A DNA stretch of 64,000 bases from Bacillota bacterium. Lineage in GTDB: Bacteria > Bacillota > Clostridia > Lachnospirales > Lachnospiraceae. The notes under the pieces are model-generated. The model did not search any database, was not told the DNA's origin, and was given only the letters and a program-made list of their open reading frames with translations. The DNA is taken from positions 100,203-164,202 of the forward strand of contig JAEYOQ010000064.1 in the NCBI GenBank assembly GCA_023411555.1, read 5' to 3'. Shown here one piece after another: positions 1 through 8,612 of this stretch. A program made the translations under genes and the position numbers. The first letter of the stretch is position 1. Every line of letters starts with the position of its first letter.

Positions 1-2
1 TT

Positions 3-65
3 ATCACAGAAATAATTGAAAAAGGAAAAGAAAAACGGAGAAGAAAGGTAAATGAAAATAAATAG
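3..65 (+). CDS. possible 3' end of an upstream gene (partial)
   Basis: An open frame enters from the left edge and stops with TAG at 63-65. Its last residues are strongly basic (a KGKEKRRRK stretch) and it would overlap the start of the LytTR gene by 14 bases, a common arrangement for translationally coupled genes. Only about 20 codons are visible, so neither the family nor the reality of the gene can be settled. Confidence 0.3.
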   Translation: MTEIIEKGKEKRRRKVNENK

Positions 66-516
66 GTATCATAACCAGGAGCTTTCAGAGGATTATATTG
101 ACCTGTACTATAGGCAGGAAACGGATGAAATCAGGGATTTGCTTCAATATGTGAAATCAAGAAATGTATTCCACGGTAAAACAGAGCGAGGACAAAGACG
201 GGTCCTGCCCCAGGAGATTTATTACATAGAATCGGTGGATAAGAAGACCTTTTTATACCTGGAAAAGGAAGTCGTTCAAATGGAACACAGTCTCCAGGAG
301 CTGGAGTCGTTATTAGGAAGCAGTGGGATTGTACGGATTAATAAATCTGTTTTAGTCAATATTTATCATATCAAAAAAGTAAATGCGGACATTAATATGA
401 GGTTATGTCTGGTTATGGAGAATTCCGAGAAGCTAGTAGTAAATCGAACCTATAAGAAGTCATTTATGACATATTTAAGAGAAACGGAGAGGAGTATTGT
501 GCATGAAGGAAAATAA
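52..516 (+). CDS. LytTR-domain DNA-binding regulator
   Basis: This 154-residue protein is a LytTR-type transcription regulator without a receiver domain. The region from about residue 50 to 150 carries the LytTR pattern: a glutamine/glutamate-IYYIES strand, a central turn with 'FLYLEKEVVQMEHSLQELE', and the RINKSVLVNIYHI segment that contacts DNA in this family. The first 45 residues are a short acidic helix. It overlaps the next gene, a DUF3021 membrane protein, by 14 bases. In Firmicutes the LytTR plus DUF3021 pair is a recurrent two-gene unit in which the membrane partner is thought to restrain the regulator. Assignment to the family is strong; the regulated genes are unknown. Confidence 0.85.
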   Translation: MKINRYHNQELSEDYIDLYYRQETDEIRDLLQYVKSRNVFHGKTERGQRRVLPQEIYYIESVDKKTFLYLEKEVVQMEHSLQELESLLGSSGIVRINKSVLVNIYHIKKVNADINMRLCLVMENSEKLVVNRTYKKSFMTYLRETERSIVHEGK

Positions 517-937
517 AATCAGCAGTTTTTTCTCCGCGGTATGCATCTTTTTTACTATATTGCTATTTGCTAAATTCATTCTGGAGTATTTTATGAATCC
601 TGCAACCTGGGATAACACTAGAACGAATATCGTGTTTATGTTTCTGTTTTGCCTTATTAGTGTATTAATTATAGAACAGCATAAGAGATTTGAAAAATTA
701 CCAATGGTTCTGGTTCTATTATTGCAGTATCTGATCGCATTGGCCGTTGTAATGCTGCTAGTGTGGCTCAGTAGCATATTCGAGGAGCTTTCGATGCATG
801 CATATCGAGATGTGTTTTTATCATTTACGATACCATATATGATAGGAGCGGCATGGTATTATATTAGTTTATTCTATGAAGCCAAAAGAGCGAATACTAT
901 ACTGGAACATGTAGTAAAAAGAGATAGAAACAAGTGA
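503..937 (+). CDS. DUF3021 family membrane protein
   Basis: A 144-residue integral membrane protein with four predicted membrane segments (about residues 9-30, 46-62, 71-95 and 108-130). The upstream in-frame TTG at 497 is possible, but the ATG at 503 sits at a proper distance from the GGAGAGGAG ribosome site at 486-494 and is preferred. It overlaps the LytTR gene, so the two are co-translated. Length, topology and pairing with a LytTR protein match DUF3021. In other members of this pair the membrane protein is a putative anti-regulator; nothing in this sequence shows its signal. Confidence 0.8.
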   Translation: MKENKISSFFSAVCIFFTILLFAKFILEYFMNPATWDNTRTNIVFMFLFCLISVLIIEQHKRFEKLPMVLVLLLQYLIALAVVMLLVWLSSIFEELSMHAYRDVFLSFTIPYMIGAAWYYISLFYEAKRANTILEHVVKRDRNK

Positions 938-1330
938 CATACAACGTCTTACCCTCGATAAGAAGCTGCAAGGTGAATTCTTTCATTCGATTTTATGATG
1001 ACGCAAAGCGTCATAATGGAGGTAAATGCCAGATTATTACCGGACGATATGCTTAGGCAGAGCAGATTGGAGGCCGAAGGTCTTTGGAGCAATGTTCCTA
1101 TTCTTCTTATATGGATCGTAATTATATTTATTCATAATAAAAGTATGGATCAAATAGTAATGAATGTTAAAGGCATCTTGTCAGGAGATAAGATGTCTTT
1201 AATTTTAGTGAACAAAACCATTGACTCTCACGCAACGTAATAGTATATGATTATGATCAAGAGGAAGAAGTATAGCAAACGCCGGTGTTAGTTTTACCTT
1301 TCTGAATCAAAAAAACGATTGGAGTGAATA
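938..1330 (+). other. gene-poor spacer with two hairpins
   Basis: About 390 bases without a gene I can support. A small perfect inverted repeat lies at 998-1014 (ATGACGC, 3-base loop, GCGTCAT). An 81-codon open frame (995-1240) has one hydrophobic stretch but resembles nothing I know, and a competing short frame begins at the ATG at 1026 behind a GGAGGT ribosome site, so this may be decayed coding sequence. A terminator-like hairpin sits at 1169-1200. Confidence 0.5.
1169..1210 (+). terminator. terminator-like hairpin
   Basis: Arms AAAGGCATCTT (1169-1179) and AAGATGTCTTT (1190-1200) pair over 11 positions with one G-T pair around a 10-base loop, followed by a weak T tract (TTTAATTTT). It may end the LytTR/DUF3021 transcript. 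Confidence 0.5.
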
Positions 1331-1357
1331 AATGAGATCTGTAAACAAGTATCCGAG

Positions 1358-2203
1358 TTGACGGGCATCAGTGTTCGTACCCTTCAATATTATGATGAGA
1401 TTGATCTGTTTAAGCCAAGCCAGGTAACAGAAGCAGGATATCGTCTGTATGATGATGCTTCTCTCGAGAGGCTGCAGCAGATTCTATTTTTCAGGGAACT
1501 GGATTTTAAGCTAAAAGATATCAAACGGATTTTAGAAAACCCCCATTTTGATAAGATGAAGGCCTTTCAGCAACAGAAGGAGCTTATAAAAGCCAAAAGG
1601 GACAGACTGAATGGTTTGTTGGATTTGCTGGAACGTCTGGAAAGAGGAGAGGAAACGATGAGCTTTAAGGAATTTGATATGAGTGAATATTTTAAAGCAT
1701 TGGAGAATTTTAAGGAATACCACACCGATGATATCATTCGTACGTGGGGCAGTATAGAAGAATTCGAGCAGCTTCTCGACAAGATTAAGGATAAGGAATC
1801 TGAAATTGCAAAATGGGCGATTAAGCAATACGGCAGTATTGAGAAGTACACCGAAGCTATGAAGCATAATCTAAATCATTTCTCAGAGACAGTAGAAAAG
1901 CTGAATTCAATCAAAGACAATGTAGATGATTATGTAGCTCAGACTACCGACATAACGAAAAGGCTTACACAGGACCTCAGTAAGGACACTTCATCTTATG
2001 AAATACAGGAGATAACGAGAGAGCTGGTTGAACTATGTAATTTAACCAATAGTGGGATAGATATGGGAGAGCATTTTTGGGATATGGTAATAGAAGGATA
2101 TCTGACCGATGAGCGGCTTATTGAGGTGAATGATAAGATCTATGGTGTGGGAGCCTCGAACTTCATCGGAAGAGCACTGAGGTACTATTTCGATAATAAC
2201 TAA
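1358..2203 (+). CDS. MerR family regulator with TipAS-like C-terminal domain; start probably frameshifted
   Basis: The protein has the MerR winged helix at its N terminus (TGISVRTLQYYDEIDLFKPS) and a coiled linker. A roughly 170-residue helical C-terminal domain of the TipA antibiotic-binding kind follows, with the typical W/YGSIEEFE and FWDMVIEGYL features. Family members begin with about ten residues before TGIS, here encoded in frame as EICKQVSEL at 1334-1357, but no ATG is in that frame. The ATG at 1332, correctly spaced from the GGAG ribosome site at 1321, is one base out of frame and hits a stop. An in-frame TGA at 1325 blocks a longer start. The TTG at 1358 would remove the first recognition-helix residues. 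The rest of the gene is intact. Confidence 0.8.
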   Translation: MTGISVRTLQYYDEIDLFKPSQVTEAGYRLYDDASLERLQQILFFRELDFKLKDIKRILENPHFDKMKAFQQQKELIKAKRDRLNGLLDLLERLERGEETMSFKEFDMSEYFKALENFKEYHTDDIIRTWGSIEEFEQLLDKIKDKESEIAKWAIKQYGSIEKYTEAMKHNLNHFSETVEKLNSIKDNVDDYVAQTTDITKRLTQDLSKDTSSYEIQEITRELVELCNLTNSGIDMGEHFWDMVIEGYLTDERLIEVNDKIYGVGASNFIGRALRYYFDNN

Positions 2204-2361
2204 TCCTGTCTGGAAACAGAACCTATCTGGATACATGCTTCATATAAGTTTGTGAAGCCAACTCAGAGTGGTAAATTATGGTTGTGAGCAAGCGGGTTCT
2301 GTAGTACAATGGTAAAAAATATACCAGACTACGTTCGATGTGTATGGTCAGGGAGGTTATT

Positions 2362-3045
2362 ATGAAAGGTCAGATTAAAGAGCTAGTCTTAAAGCTAGGG
2401 GCGGATGTCTGTGGTGTGGCTAATATCGACCGCTTTATACAGGCACCGTCTGGGTTTCATCCTAGAGATATTTTTCCGGAGTGTGACTCAGTAATAGTCT
2501 TTGGTATCGCACTTCCTAAGGGATTAGCAAAGGTGCCATCAAGACTAATCTATGGACATTTTAACTATAGCTCCTGTTCGGAGGTGGACTTGATTGCCTT
2601 TCATACGGCTAGGGAGGTTGAGCGCCTCTTCGGTGGCTATGCTGTACCCATACCCTCAGATAGTCCCTATGAATATTGGGACGCAGATAAAATGGAGGGA
2701 CGTGGCTTACTTTCTATGAAGCATGCAGCGGTGTTAGCAGGGTTAGGTACCCTTGGTAAAAATACTCTGTTACTCAATGAAACATATGGTAATCTTATGA
2801 CGATTGGCATGGTTCTTACCGATTTGAATATGGAATCGGATGCTCCTGCCGAGAGTATCTGTCAGGAAGGGTGTAATCTCTGTGTCCGAAACTGCCCTTC
2901 ACAAGCCTTGGACGGTCATAGTGTGGATCAACTCAAATGCAGAGCATATACCTACGGAACCAATGCAAGAGGCTATGATACCGTAGACTGTAATCGATGT
3001 AGAGTGGTTTGCCCCATGAGATTTGGTAAGAGTATATCAGAATAA
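2362..3045 (+). CDS. double [4Fe-4S] cluster protein, short relative of epoxyqueuosine reductase
   Basis: This 227-residue cytosolic protein ends in two iron-sulfur motifs: CQEGCNLCVRNCP, then CNRCRVVCP about 40 residues on. The middle region (KHAAVLAGLGTLGKNTLL) matches the conserved part of QueG-like reductases. It is much shorter than true QueG (about 380 residues) and lacks the C-terminal HEAT-like part, so a role in queuosine synthesis is doubtful. Clostridia carry many such short paralogs of unknown redox function. The ATG at 2362 follows an AGGGAGG ribosome site and is preferred to the upstream start at 2338. It appears monocistronic. Confidence 0.75.
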   Translation: MKGQIKELVLKLGADVCGVANIDRFIQAPSGFHPRDIFPECDSVIVFGIALPKGLAKVPSRLIYGHFNYSSCSEVDLIAFHTAREVERLFGGYAVPIPSDSPYEYWDADKMEGRGLLSMKHAAVLAGLGTLGKNTLLLNETYGNLMTIGMVLTDLNMESDAPAESICQEGCNLCVRNCPSQALDGHSVDQLKCRAYTYGTNARGYDTVDCNRCRVVCPMRFGKSISE

Positions 3046-3055
3046 CAAAGGGAAT

Positions 3056-3083
3056 TTTACATAAGGTTAACCCAATCTATACT
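3056..3083 (+). promoter_or_regulatory. candidate PhoP/Pho box
   Basis: Three hexamers, TTTACA (3056), TTAACC (3067) and TATACT (3078), recur with an exact 11-base period, one DNA turn. The Bacillus-type PhoP box is a direct repeat of TT(A/T/C)ACA with about five-base spacers. The site lies about 95 bases before the phosphate-binding protein gene, fitting phosphate control. The third repeat is weak. Confidence 0.4.
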
Positions 3084-3177
3084 GTTTTATGGTATTTTCC
3101 TTTTCTACTTAGTGATAGATTAATGATATCAGCCAAAGACATTAATCAGGCTAAGAGAAATGAAAAGGAGAATAATT

Positions 3178-4056
3178 ATGAAAAAAAATCTAGAGATTGC
3201 CATATTATTATTAACCTGTATATTATTAATTACAGCCTTAACCGCATGCGGTTCATTAGGTGGGGATACGCAGGCCTCCAAGCAAGGTGGAAAAGCGGTG
3301 ACATCCGATGTACCAGTATTAAGCGGAACGATTTTAATGTCAGGATCTACCTCCATGGAGAAGTTAGCCAATCTTGCATCGGAAGCTTTTATGTTAAAAT
3401 ATCCGGAGACTACGGTTTCTGCTGAATTTATTGGGTCTGGTGCCGGTGTGGAAGCCCTTTTGGCAGGAACGGTTGATATCGGCAACGCCTCCAGAGGTTT
3501 AAAGGATACGGAGCTATCCTCCGGGGCAGTGGAGAATATCGTTGCGATTGACGGGATTGCAGTTATTGCAGATAAGTCCAATAGGGTAGCATCCATAACG
3601 AAGGATCAGCTAATCAATATATATAAAGGCGAGATCACTAACTGGAAGGAAGTCGGTGGGACGGATCAGCCAATCGTAGTGATCGGCAGAGAGGCAGGGT
3701 CCGGTACAAGAGGTGCTTTCGAGGAGCTACTTAAGATCGAGGAGCTATGCAAGTACTCCAATGAGATCAACAGCACAGGTGGTGTTATGGCTAAGGTAGC
3801 TTCCACAGTTGGTGCGATTGGATATGTATCTCTTGATGTTCTGGATGATAGTATCCGTGCATTACAGCTGGAAGGGGTAGAGCCTACGGCAGAGAATATT
3901 AAGGCAGGCAGCTACTTCTTAAGCCGTCCCTTTGTAATGGCTACACGCGGTGAGATTTCAGAGCAGAGTGAGCTGGTCCAGGCCTTCTTTGAATACCTGA
4001 AGTCTGAGGATGGAAAGCAGTTGATTGAAGGGATTGGATTAATCACAGTAGATTAA
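3178..4056 (+). CDS. pstS: PstS-type phosphate ABC transporter substrate-binding lipoprotein
   Basis: A secreted lipoprotein of 292 residues that should bind phosphate at the outer face of the membrane for a Pst transporter. A signal peptide is followed by the lipobox LTACG. The mature part has the PBP-like motifs GSTSME, FIGSGAGVEALLAGTVDIGNA and REAGSGTRGAFEEL that form the anion site in PstS proteins. The ATG at 3178 follows AAGGAG; the ATG at 3160 is less well placed. No pstC, pstA, pstB or phoU gene lies next to it, so it must work with a transporter encoded elsewhere or act as a spare binding protein. A strong terminator follows directly. Confidence 0.85.
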   Translation: MKKNLEIAILLLTCILLITALTACGSLGGDTQASKQGGKAVTSDVPVLSGTILMSGSTSMEKLANLASEAFMLKYPETTVSAEFIGSGAGVEALLAGTVDIGNASRGLKDTELSSGAVENIVAIDGIAVIADKSNRVASITKDQLINIYKGEITNWKEVGGTDQPIVVIGREAGSGTRGAFEELLKIEELCKYSNEINSTGGVMAKVASTVGAIGYVSLDVLDDSIRALQLEGVEPTAENIKAGSYFLSRPFVMATRGEISEQSELVQAFFEYLKSEDGKQLIEGIGLITVD

Positions 4057-4098
4057 TAAAACCCCGGTATCGTTCGAATGATTATCATATTAACAGGA

Positions 4099-4136
4099 AG
4101 AAGTACTCTTAGATTGATTAAGAGTACTTCTTTTTC
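4099..4136 (+). terminator. rho-independent terminator after pstS-like gene
   Basis: A perfect 12-bp stem (AGAAGTACTCTT at 4099-4110, AAGAGTACTTCT at 4120-4131) with a 9-base loop runs into TTTTTC. It ends the phosphate-binding protein transcript and separates it from the converging MFS gene. Confidence 0.9.
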
Positions 4137-4190
4137 GGAGTTGAGATTAATATATACATTATTTAAAAAAATATTATGTATTATCAAACG

Positions 4191-5582
4191 CTATCTGCTG
4201 CTTCGCCGCTTCCACCAGTAGCTAAGGTATTCTTTCTTTGCTTTTATTCGAATACCCAGTTCTTGAGACATGCTTGCCAGGGTATAGTCACTATCATTGT
4301 CCAGTCTCGGAATGATGATAAATACAGCTGCAACTCGGAGTAGGACAGAGATAGCGATCATGAATTTATAACGGTCTAAAATGATGGTATTTAAGGTAGC
4401 GTTGTTATGTATTCCTTCCAGAATAGCACCTCCGGTCAGAATTCCTAAGAAGGAACCAAATAATGAGGTGATACAGGAGAAGACGGCCACGTAGGAAGGT
4501 CGCTGCTCATCCGGTGAGGAGGAGAGCTGTAGGCTGGTTGCGGCAAGATTAGCTCCACTCCAGAAGGCCGCCCCAATCAGATTATGAAGCAAGGTTGGCC
4601 AGACACTTCCGTAGGTAGAGAAGATAAAGAACAGTGGGGTAAGAGCTGCCACCACACAGGTGCACCATAACACCGGCTTACTGCCAAAATGGTCCAGAAG
4701 TCTGCCCCATGATGATACTACCAATACGGTAATAGCTGCAGCTGTGACCTGGCTGCTGAGGGTAAATTGCATATAGCTTAACCCCATCTCCGTCAGAGCA
4801 TATCTTGCCAGATAAGCACCGGACATATTAGCGGTAAAGCTCCAGGCAGTCCAAAACAACATGAATTTGAAAAAGGGCCTATTATTGATTACCTGCTTTA
4901 ATACAGGCAGAAGCTTTAGCTGAACAGGAGGAGTCTTATATACCTCTTCTACGAAGAGAAAGCAGAGCATATCCAGAATACCTAGGATACCACACATAAC
5001 AAATACAATAGTATATCCGGTATATCCAGTTGTCTGATCCAGTATGCCGGCAACAATCAGACCCATGGTCACACTAGCGATAGAGGTGATACCATCACGC
5101 TTTGATAACCATCGGCCACGTATTTCAATCGGGACCAAGTCAGCCATCCAAGGCATCCAGCAGACATTAATAAAGGAGCTGAAGGCGGAGGAAACTCCGA
5201 TCAACAGAATGACGGACCATAACCGTAACGCAGATTGACTGGACGGAATAAGGAAGGGGACTAAAGCAATGACTATCCACAATATTCTTGAGAAGAGCCC
5301 ATAGGTCATCATATATTTCTTACGCTTTTGAGTACGGCTGACTAATGTGGCAAAGGGTATTTGCAGAAGCGCTGCAGCTAAAGGAATTGCAGTAAGTAGA
5401 CCATATACAAAATCACCTGCACCAAGATATCCGGCATATCCGGTCAAAGAAGAGCTGCCGCTACCGCTTATAACACCCCATAAGGTTCCGAAGGTATTAC
5501 CCAGAGTCATCAGATAGATACTTCGTCGAATTCTGGGGAGCAGGGCTGCTTCATTAAATAATTTCTCAAAGGGCTTTCTCAT
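4191..5582 (-). CDS. MFS transporter
   Basis: A 463-residue major facilitator superfamily carrier with about 12 membrane segments. The loop after the second segment carries a basic RTQKRKKYM stretch, the usual MFS cytosolic loop, and RGRWLSKRDG lies in the middle region. It resembles the drug/sugar-like MFS group found in clusters of Firmicutes, but the substrate cannot be read from sequence. The ATG follows an AGAAAGG ribosome site. The gene is alone on the minus strand, converging on the phosphate-binding protein gene. Confidence 0.8.
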   Translation of the reverse strand: MRKPFEKLFNEAALLPRIRRSIYLMTLGNTFGTLWGVISGSGSSSLTGYAGYLGAGDFVYGLLTAIPLAAALLQIPFATLVSRTQKRKKYMMTYGLFSRILWIVIALVPFLIPSSQSALRLWSVILLIGVSSAFSSFINVCWMPWMADLVPIEIRGRWLSKRDGITSIASVTMGLIVAGILDQTTGYTGYTIVFVMCGILGILDMLCFLFVEEVYKTPPVQLKLLPVLKQVINNRPFFKFMLFWTAWSFTANMSGAYLARYALTEMGLSYMQFTLSSQVTAAAITVLVVSSWGRLLDHFGSKPVLWCTCVVAALTPLFFIFSTYGSVWPTLLHNLIGAAFWSGANLAATSLQLSSSPDEQRPSYVAVFSCITSLFGSFLGILTGGAILEGIHNNATLNTIILDRYKFMIAISVLLRVAAVFIIIPRLDNDSDYTLASMSQELGIRIKAKKEYLSYWWKRRSSR

Positions 5583-5921
5583 TGTTGATTTGACTACCTT
5601 TCTGTTATTAAGCAGACTTTTATGTTAATAATAGCCTATTATATCGAGTAAGCCTCGTAATGTAAATGTGATTTATCATAGCTTATTTGTCATAAAGCAA
5701 CTTAATTGCTACAGTCATTCCAGCCTATTGGGAGGCAAATGAGTTCAATTATTAATAACTTAAGCCCGTGTGTGCTGTAATAGCTAGTACTTCATTTTTA
5801 TGAAAATATATGGAATTGACCTAAAAATCTAGACGAAACTGCTTTCTCGGGTTATGATTATATATAAAGTATATAGATGTACTGGGATGCTTACTAAATA
5901 TAACGAAGTGGAAGTGATATC
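5583..5921. other. intergenic region between divergent MFS and acyltransferase genes
   Basis: About 340 AT-rich bases holding the promoters of two divergent genes. A TTGACC at 5816-5821 has no good -10 partner and I cannot place either promoter with confidence. No gene, terminator or conserved RNA was recognised. Confidence 0.6.
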
Positions 5922-6704
5922 ATGATACGTTTTTTATATGTAATAATACGGAGTATCTACATAATACCATATTATATATATAAAATGAAAAAATATTATA
6001 ATAAGCCTAACCAATATTCGGAGGAAGCCTGCTATAACCTGGCATTGGATATTGTAGGGCGGATTAAGCGATATGGGCGTATAGAGACTTACATAACTGG
6101 GACAGAGAATCTTCCGGAGGAGGGCGGATACATCATGTATGCGAACCATCAGGGAAAGTATGATGCCCTGGGTATTCTGTTAGGACATAAAAAGCCCTGT
6201 ACCTTTATCATAGCAAAGAAGCAATCTCAGCCTATTGTTACTACCCAATTTGTGAATCTGATCAGAGCAAAACGCCTTGATTTTGAGGATATCAGACAAC
6301 AGGTAGCCATCATGAGTTCCGTGACGGATGAGGTGAAGGCAGGACGACGATATCTGATTTTTCCCGAGGGAGGTTATACGGATAATAAAAATTCTCTCCA
6401 GACCTTCAAGGTCGGAAGCTTTAAATGTGCTGAGAGGGCGCATTGTCCCATAGTACCGGTTGTGGTTTATGACACCTATAAACCATTTGCAGTGAACACC
6501 TTAAGAAAGGTTTCGAATCAGATACATTTTCTAAAAGCCATACCTTACGAAGAATATAAAGGAATGAAGACAGTTCAAATCAGGGATATGGTTGTGCAGA
6601 GGATACAGGAGGCTATTCAAGGGATTGAGAAGCAGCTGGGCAAGGAGGAGAGTAAAGACTTGATTTGTGAGGCGGCTGAAGGACAGATTATCGCAGAGGA
6701 GTAA
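5922..6704 (+). CDS. 1-acyl-sn-glycerol-3-phosphate acyltransferase (PlsC family)
   Basis: This 260-residue protein has the catalytic NHQGKYD box (the HX4D motif) and the substrate motif FPEGGYTDN of lysophosphatidic acid acyltransferases. It should transfer an acyl group to lysophosphatidate at the inner membrane face during phospholipid synthesis. A hydrophobic N terminus (residues 2-20) probably anchors it. The C-terminal 30 residues are charged and variable. The gene stands alone between a divergent MFS gene and an L,D-transpeptidase gene. The ATG at 5922 has a weak GAAGTG ribosome site. The family call is strong, while which of several PlsC paralogs this is stays open. Confidence 0.85.
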   Translation: MIRFLYVIIRSIYIIPYYIYKMKKYYNKPNQYSEEACYNLALDIVGRIKRYGRIETYITGTENLPEEGGYIMYANHQGKYDALGILLGHKKPCTFIIAKKQSQPIVTTQFVNLIRAKRLDFEDIRQQVAIMSSVTDEVKAGRRYLIFPEGGYTDNKNSLQTFKVGSFKCAERAHCPIVPVVVYDTYKPFAVNTLRKVSNQIHFLKAIPYEEYKGMKTVQIRDMVVQRIQEAIQGIEKQLGKEESKDLICEAAEGQIIAEE

Positions 6705-6835
6705 TCGGATCAAAGATTGCCGCTTGGCAAAAATGGAATAATTATTTAAAGAATTTGTAATTATATTGACTTATGTTAAACATAATTTAGTGTTAATTTG
6801 CTTATGTAACGAATGATCACTAATGAGGGTAAAAT

Positions 6836-8350
6836 ATGGCAATGAAAAGAGCATATAATACAAACAAAAGTAGAAGGCAGGTTGCAGGTAAGAGTCAGAC
6901 TAGCAAAAAAAGTAAGAAGAACAAGCTTTTAAGAAAAGTACTCTTTATTGATGCCGGAGTACTTTCTGCTATTCTGGTTGTCTACCTGATCTTTGCTTAC
7001 TATTATAACAATCACTTCTTTGGTAATACCAAAGTGAATGGGGTAGATACCTCAAATATGTCGGAAAAGAAGGCTGAAGAAGCGATAGGTGACCAGGTGT
7101 CATCCTATGTTTTGGAAATCAAGCATAGAAACGGCGCATCTGATTTCATATATGGGAATAGTATTAATCTACATACGGAGTTCGCCGGAAGCCTATCAGA
7201 GCTCATCGACCAGCAGGGAGGCCTATTATGGCCTACATCTCTGGTAAAGGCACAGGAATATGAGGTAGACACCATGTTGACCTACGATACCGATCTGTTG
7301 AAGGCCTATGTCGATCTTATGAAAGAAATTAAGGAAGAGAATATAACAGAGCCGGTGGATGCAACGATCGCTTATGGAGAGAATGGATTTGAGATTATTC
7401 CAGAGGAACCAGGAACTAAAGTGATAAAAGAGAAGGTATATGAAGCCGTTATTGAAGCAATCAATACCCTGCAGCCTACCTTGTCTTTAGAGGATGCGGG
7501 CTGTTATGTAGAACCTGAGATAACCTCTGAGGATCAGAGACTATTGGAAGCAGTCAAGGAGTTAAATCATTTTGCTTGGGCGAGAATTACCTATGAATTC
7601 GGAAAAGTGACGGAAGTATTGGACGGAGCTAAGATTAGTGAATGGCTTTCCTATGATGAGGATTATAAGGTTACCTTACATGAGGATAAAATAAAGGAAT
7701 ATGTTGATTTTATTGGAAAGACCTACAATTCCTTCGGACGTCGGCGAACCTTTCAAACCTCTTATGGTAAAGAAATCAAGGTGGAGGGCGGAGACTATGG
7801 CTGGTGGCTTGACCGGTCAACCGAGTTAAAGGAGCTCACCGAATTGATTAAAAAGGGTGAACAGACGGTGAAGGAGCCTGCATATTTTCAGACAGCACAG
7901 CAGTATGGTGAAGATGATATCGGTGATACCTATGTGGAGGTTAATCTTACGGCACAGCACCTATTCTTCTATAAAGATGGGGAACTGGTAGTAGAATCGG
8001 ACTTTGTATCCGGTAATATTGCCAAGGCATATGATACACCTACTGGTACCTATCCGGTTCAATATAAGGAGAATGATGCTATTTTAGTTGGAGAGGATTA
8101 TCAGACTCCGGTAAAATACTGGATGCCCTTTAACAGAAATATCGGCTTTCATGATGCTAACTGGAGGGATGAATTCGGTAAGGATATCTACCTGACCAGA
8201 GGCTCTCACGGCTGCATCAATTTGCCGCCGAAGGCTGCTAAGAAAATGTTTGAGAATATAAAGCGAGGAGTAGCTGTTGTGGTATATGAGCTTCCCGGAA
8301 CAGAAAGTGTGAAAGCTAAGGCTACTGACGTAACGGATAAAGCATCATGA
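6836..8350 (+). CDS. L,D-transpeptidase with peptidoglycan-binding region
   Basis: A 504-residue cell-wall enzyme. A lysine-rich cytosolic tail of about 35 residues precedes one membrane segment (about residues 38-60). The long extracellular part contains two repeats of the peptidoglycan-binding kind seen in clostridial YkuD proteins. The C-terminal YkuD domain (about residues 365-485) has the catalytic SHGCINL motif with Cys460 and its His two residues before. It should form 3-3 crosslinks in peptidoglycan by attacking tetrapeptide stems. The ATG at 6836 lies behind GAGGGT. It has its own terminator. Confidence 0.9.
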   Translation: MAMKRAYNTNKSRRQVAGKSQTSKKSKKNKLLRKVLFIDAGVLSAILVVYLIFAYYYNNHFFGNTKVNGVDTSNMSEKKAEEAIGDQVSSYVLEIKHRNGASDFIYGNSINLHTEFAGSLSELIDQQGGLLWPTSLVKAQEYEVDTMLTYDTDLLKAYVDLMKEIKEENITEPVDATIAYGENGFEIIPEEPGTKVIKEKVYEAVIEAINTLQPTLSLEDAGCYVEPEITSEDQRLLEAVKELNHFAWARITYEFGKVTEVLDGAKISEWLSYDEDYKVTLHEDKIKEYVDFIGKTYNSFGRRRTFQTSYGKEIKVEGGDYGWWLDRSTELKELTELIKKGEQTVKEPAYFQTAQQYGEDDIGDTYVEVNLTAQHLFFYKDGELVVESDFVSGNIAKAYDTPTGTYPVQYKENDAILVGEDYQTPVKYWMPFNRNIGFHDANWRDEFGKDIYLTRGSHGCINLPPKAAKKMFENIKRGVAVVVYELPGTESVKAKATDVTDKAS

Positions 8351-8407
8351 TAAAGGCAGAATTACCGGTTCAATCTTTATCTGATGTGGAATAAGTATGA
8401 TGAATAT

Positions 8408-8450
8408 GGATATGGAGGAGGATGACTGTCCTCTTACCATATCCTTTTTT
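8408..8450 (+). terminator. terminator after L,D-transpeptidase gene
   Basis: GGATATGG (8408-8415) pairs with CCATATCC (8437-8444), with an inner GAGGA/TCCTC stem, and is followed directly by six T residues. Confidence 0.9.
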
Positions 8451-8528
8451 GGGCCTTTTAGCTAATAATTACCAAGATACTCTTTTTCGGTCAGGGTAGT
8501 GCTTATTTGCTAATTTTTAATTTCTATC

Positions 8529-8557
8529 TAGTCAAAACACTAAATATAGTATATTAT
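8529..8557 (+). promoter_or_regulatory. nrdA promoter with NrdR-like box
   Basis: A sixteen-base site, ACACTAAATATAGTAT at 8537-8552, closely follows the NrdR box pattern (ACACWATATATWGTGT). It lies between a TAGTCA -35-like element (8529-8534) and a TATTAT -10 (8552-8557), 17 bases apart. NrdR represses ribonucleotide reductase genes when dATP is high, so repression by steric block is expected. Only one clear box is seen; paired boxes are more usual. Confidence 0.6.
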
Positions 8558-8612
8558 ACTAATAATGATTACTATTACTGGTATACGGTGATGGAAGAAC
8601 GGAGGATGATAT

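Noticed and set aside
995..1240. 81-codon open frame with a hydrophobic stretch
   Set aside because: No family resemblance, it contains a terminator-like hairpin near its end, and a competing frame has the better ribosome site. Described only as part of a gene-poor spacer.
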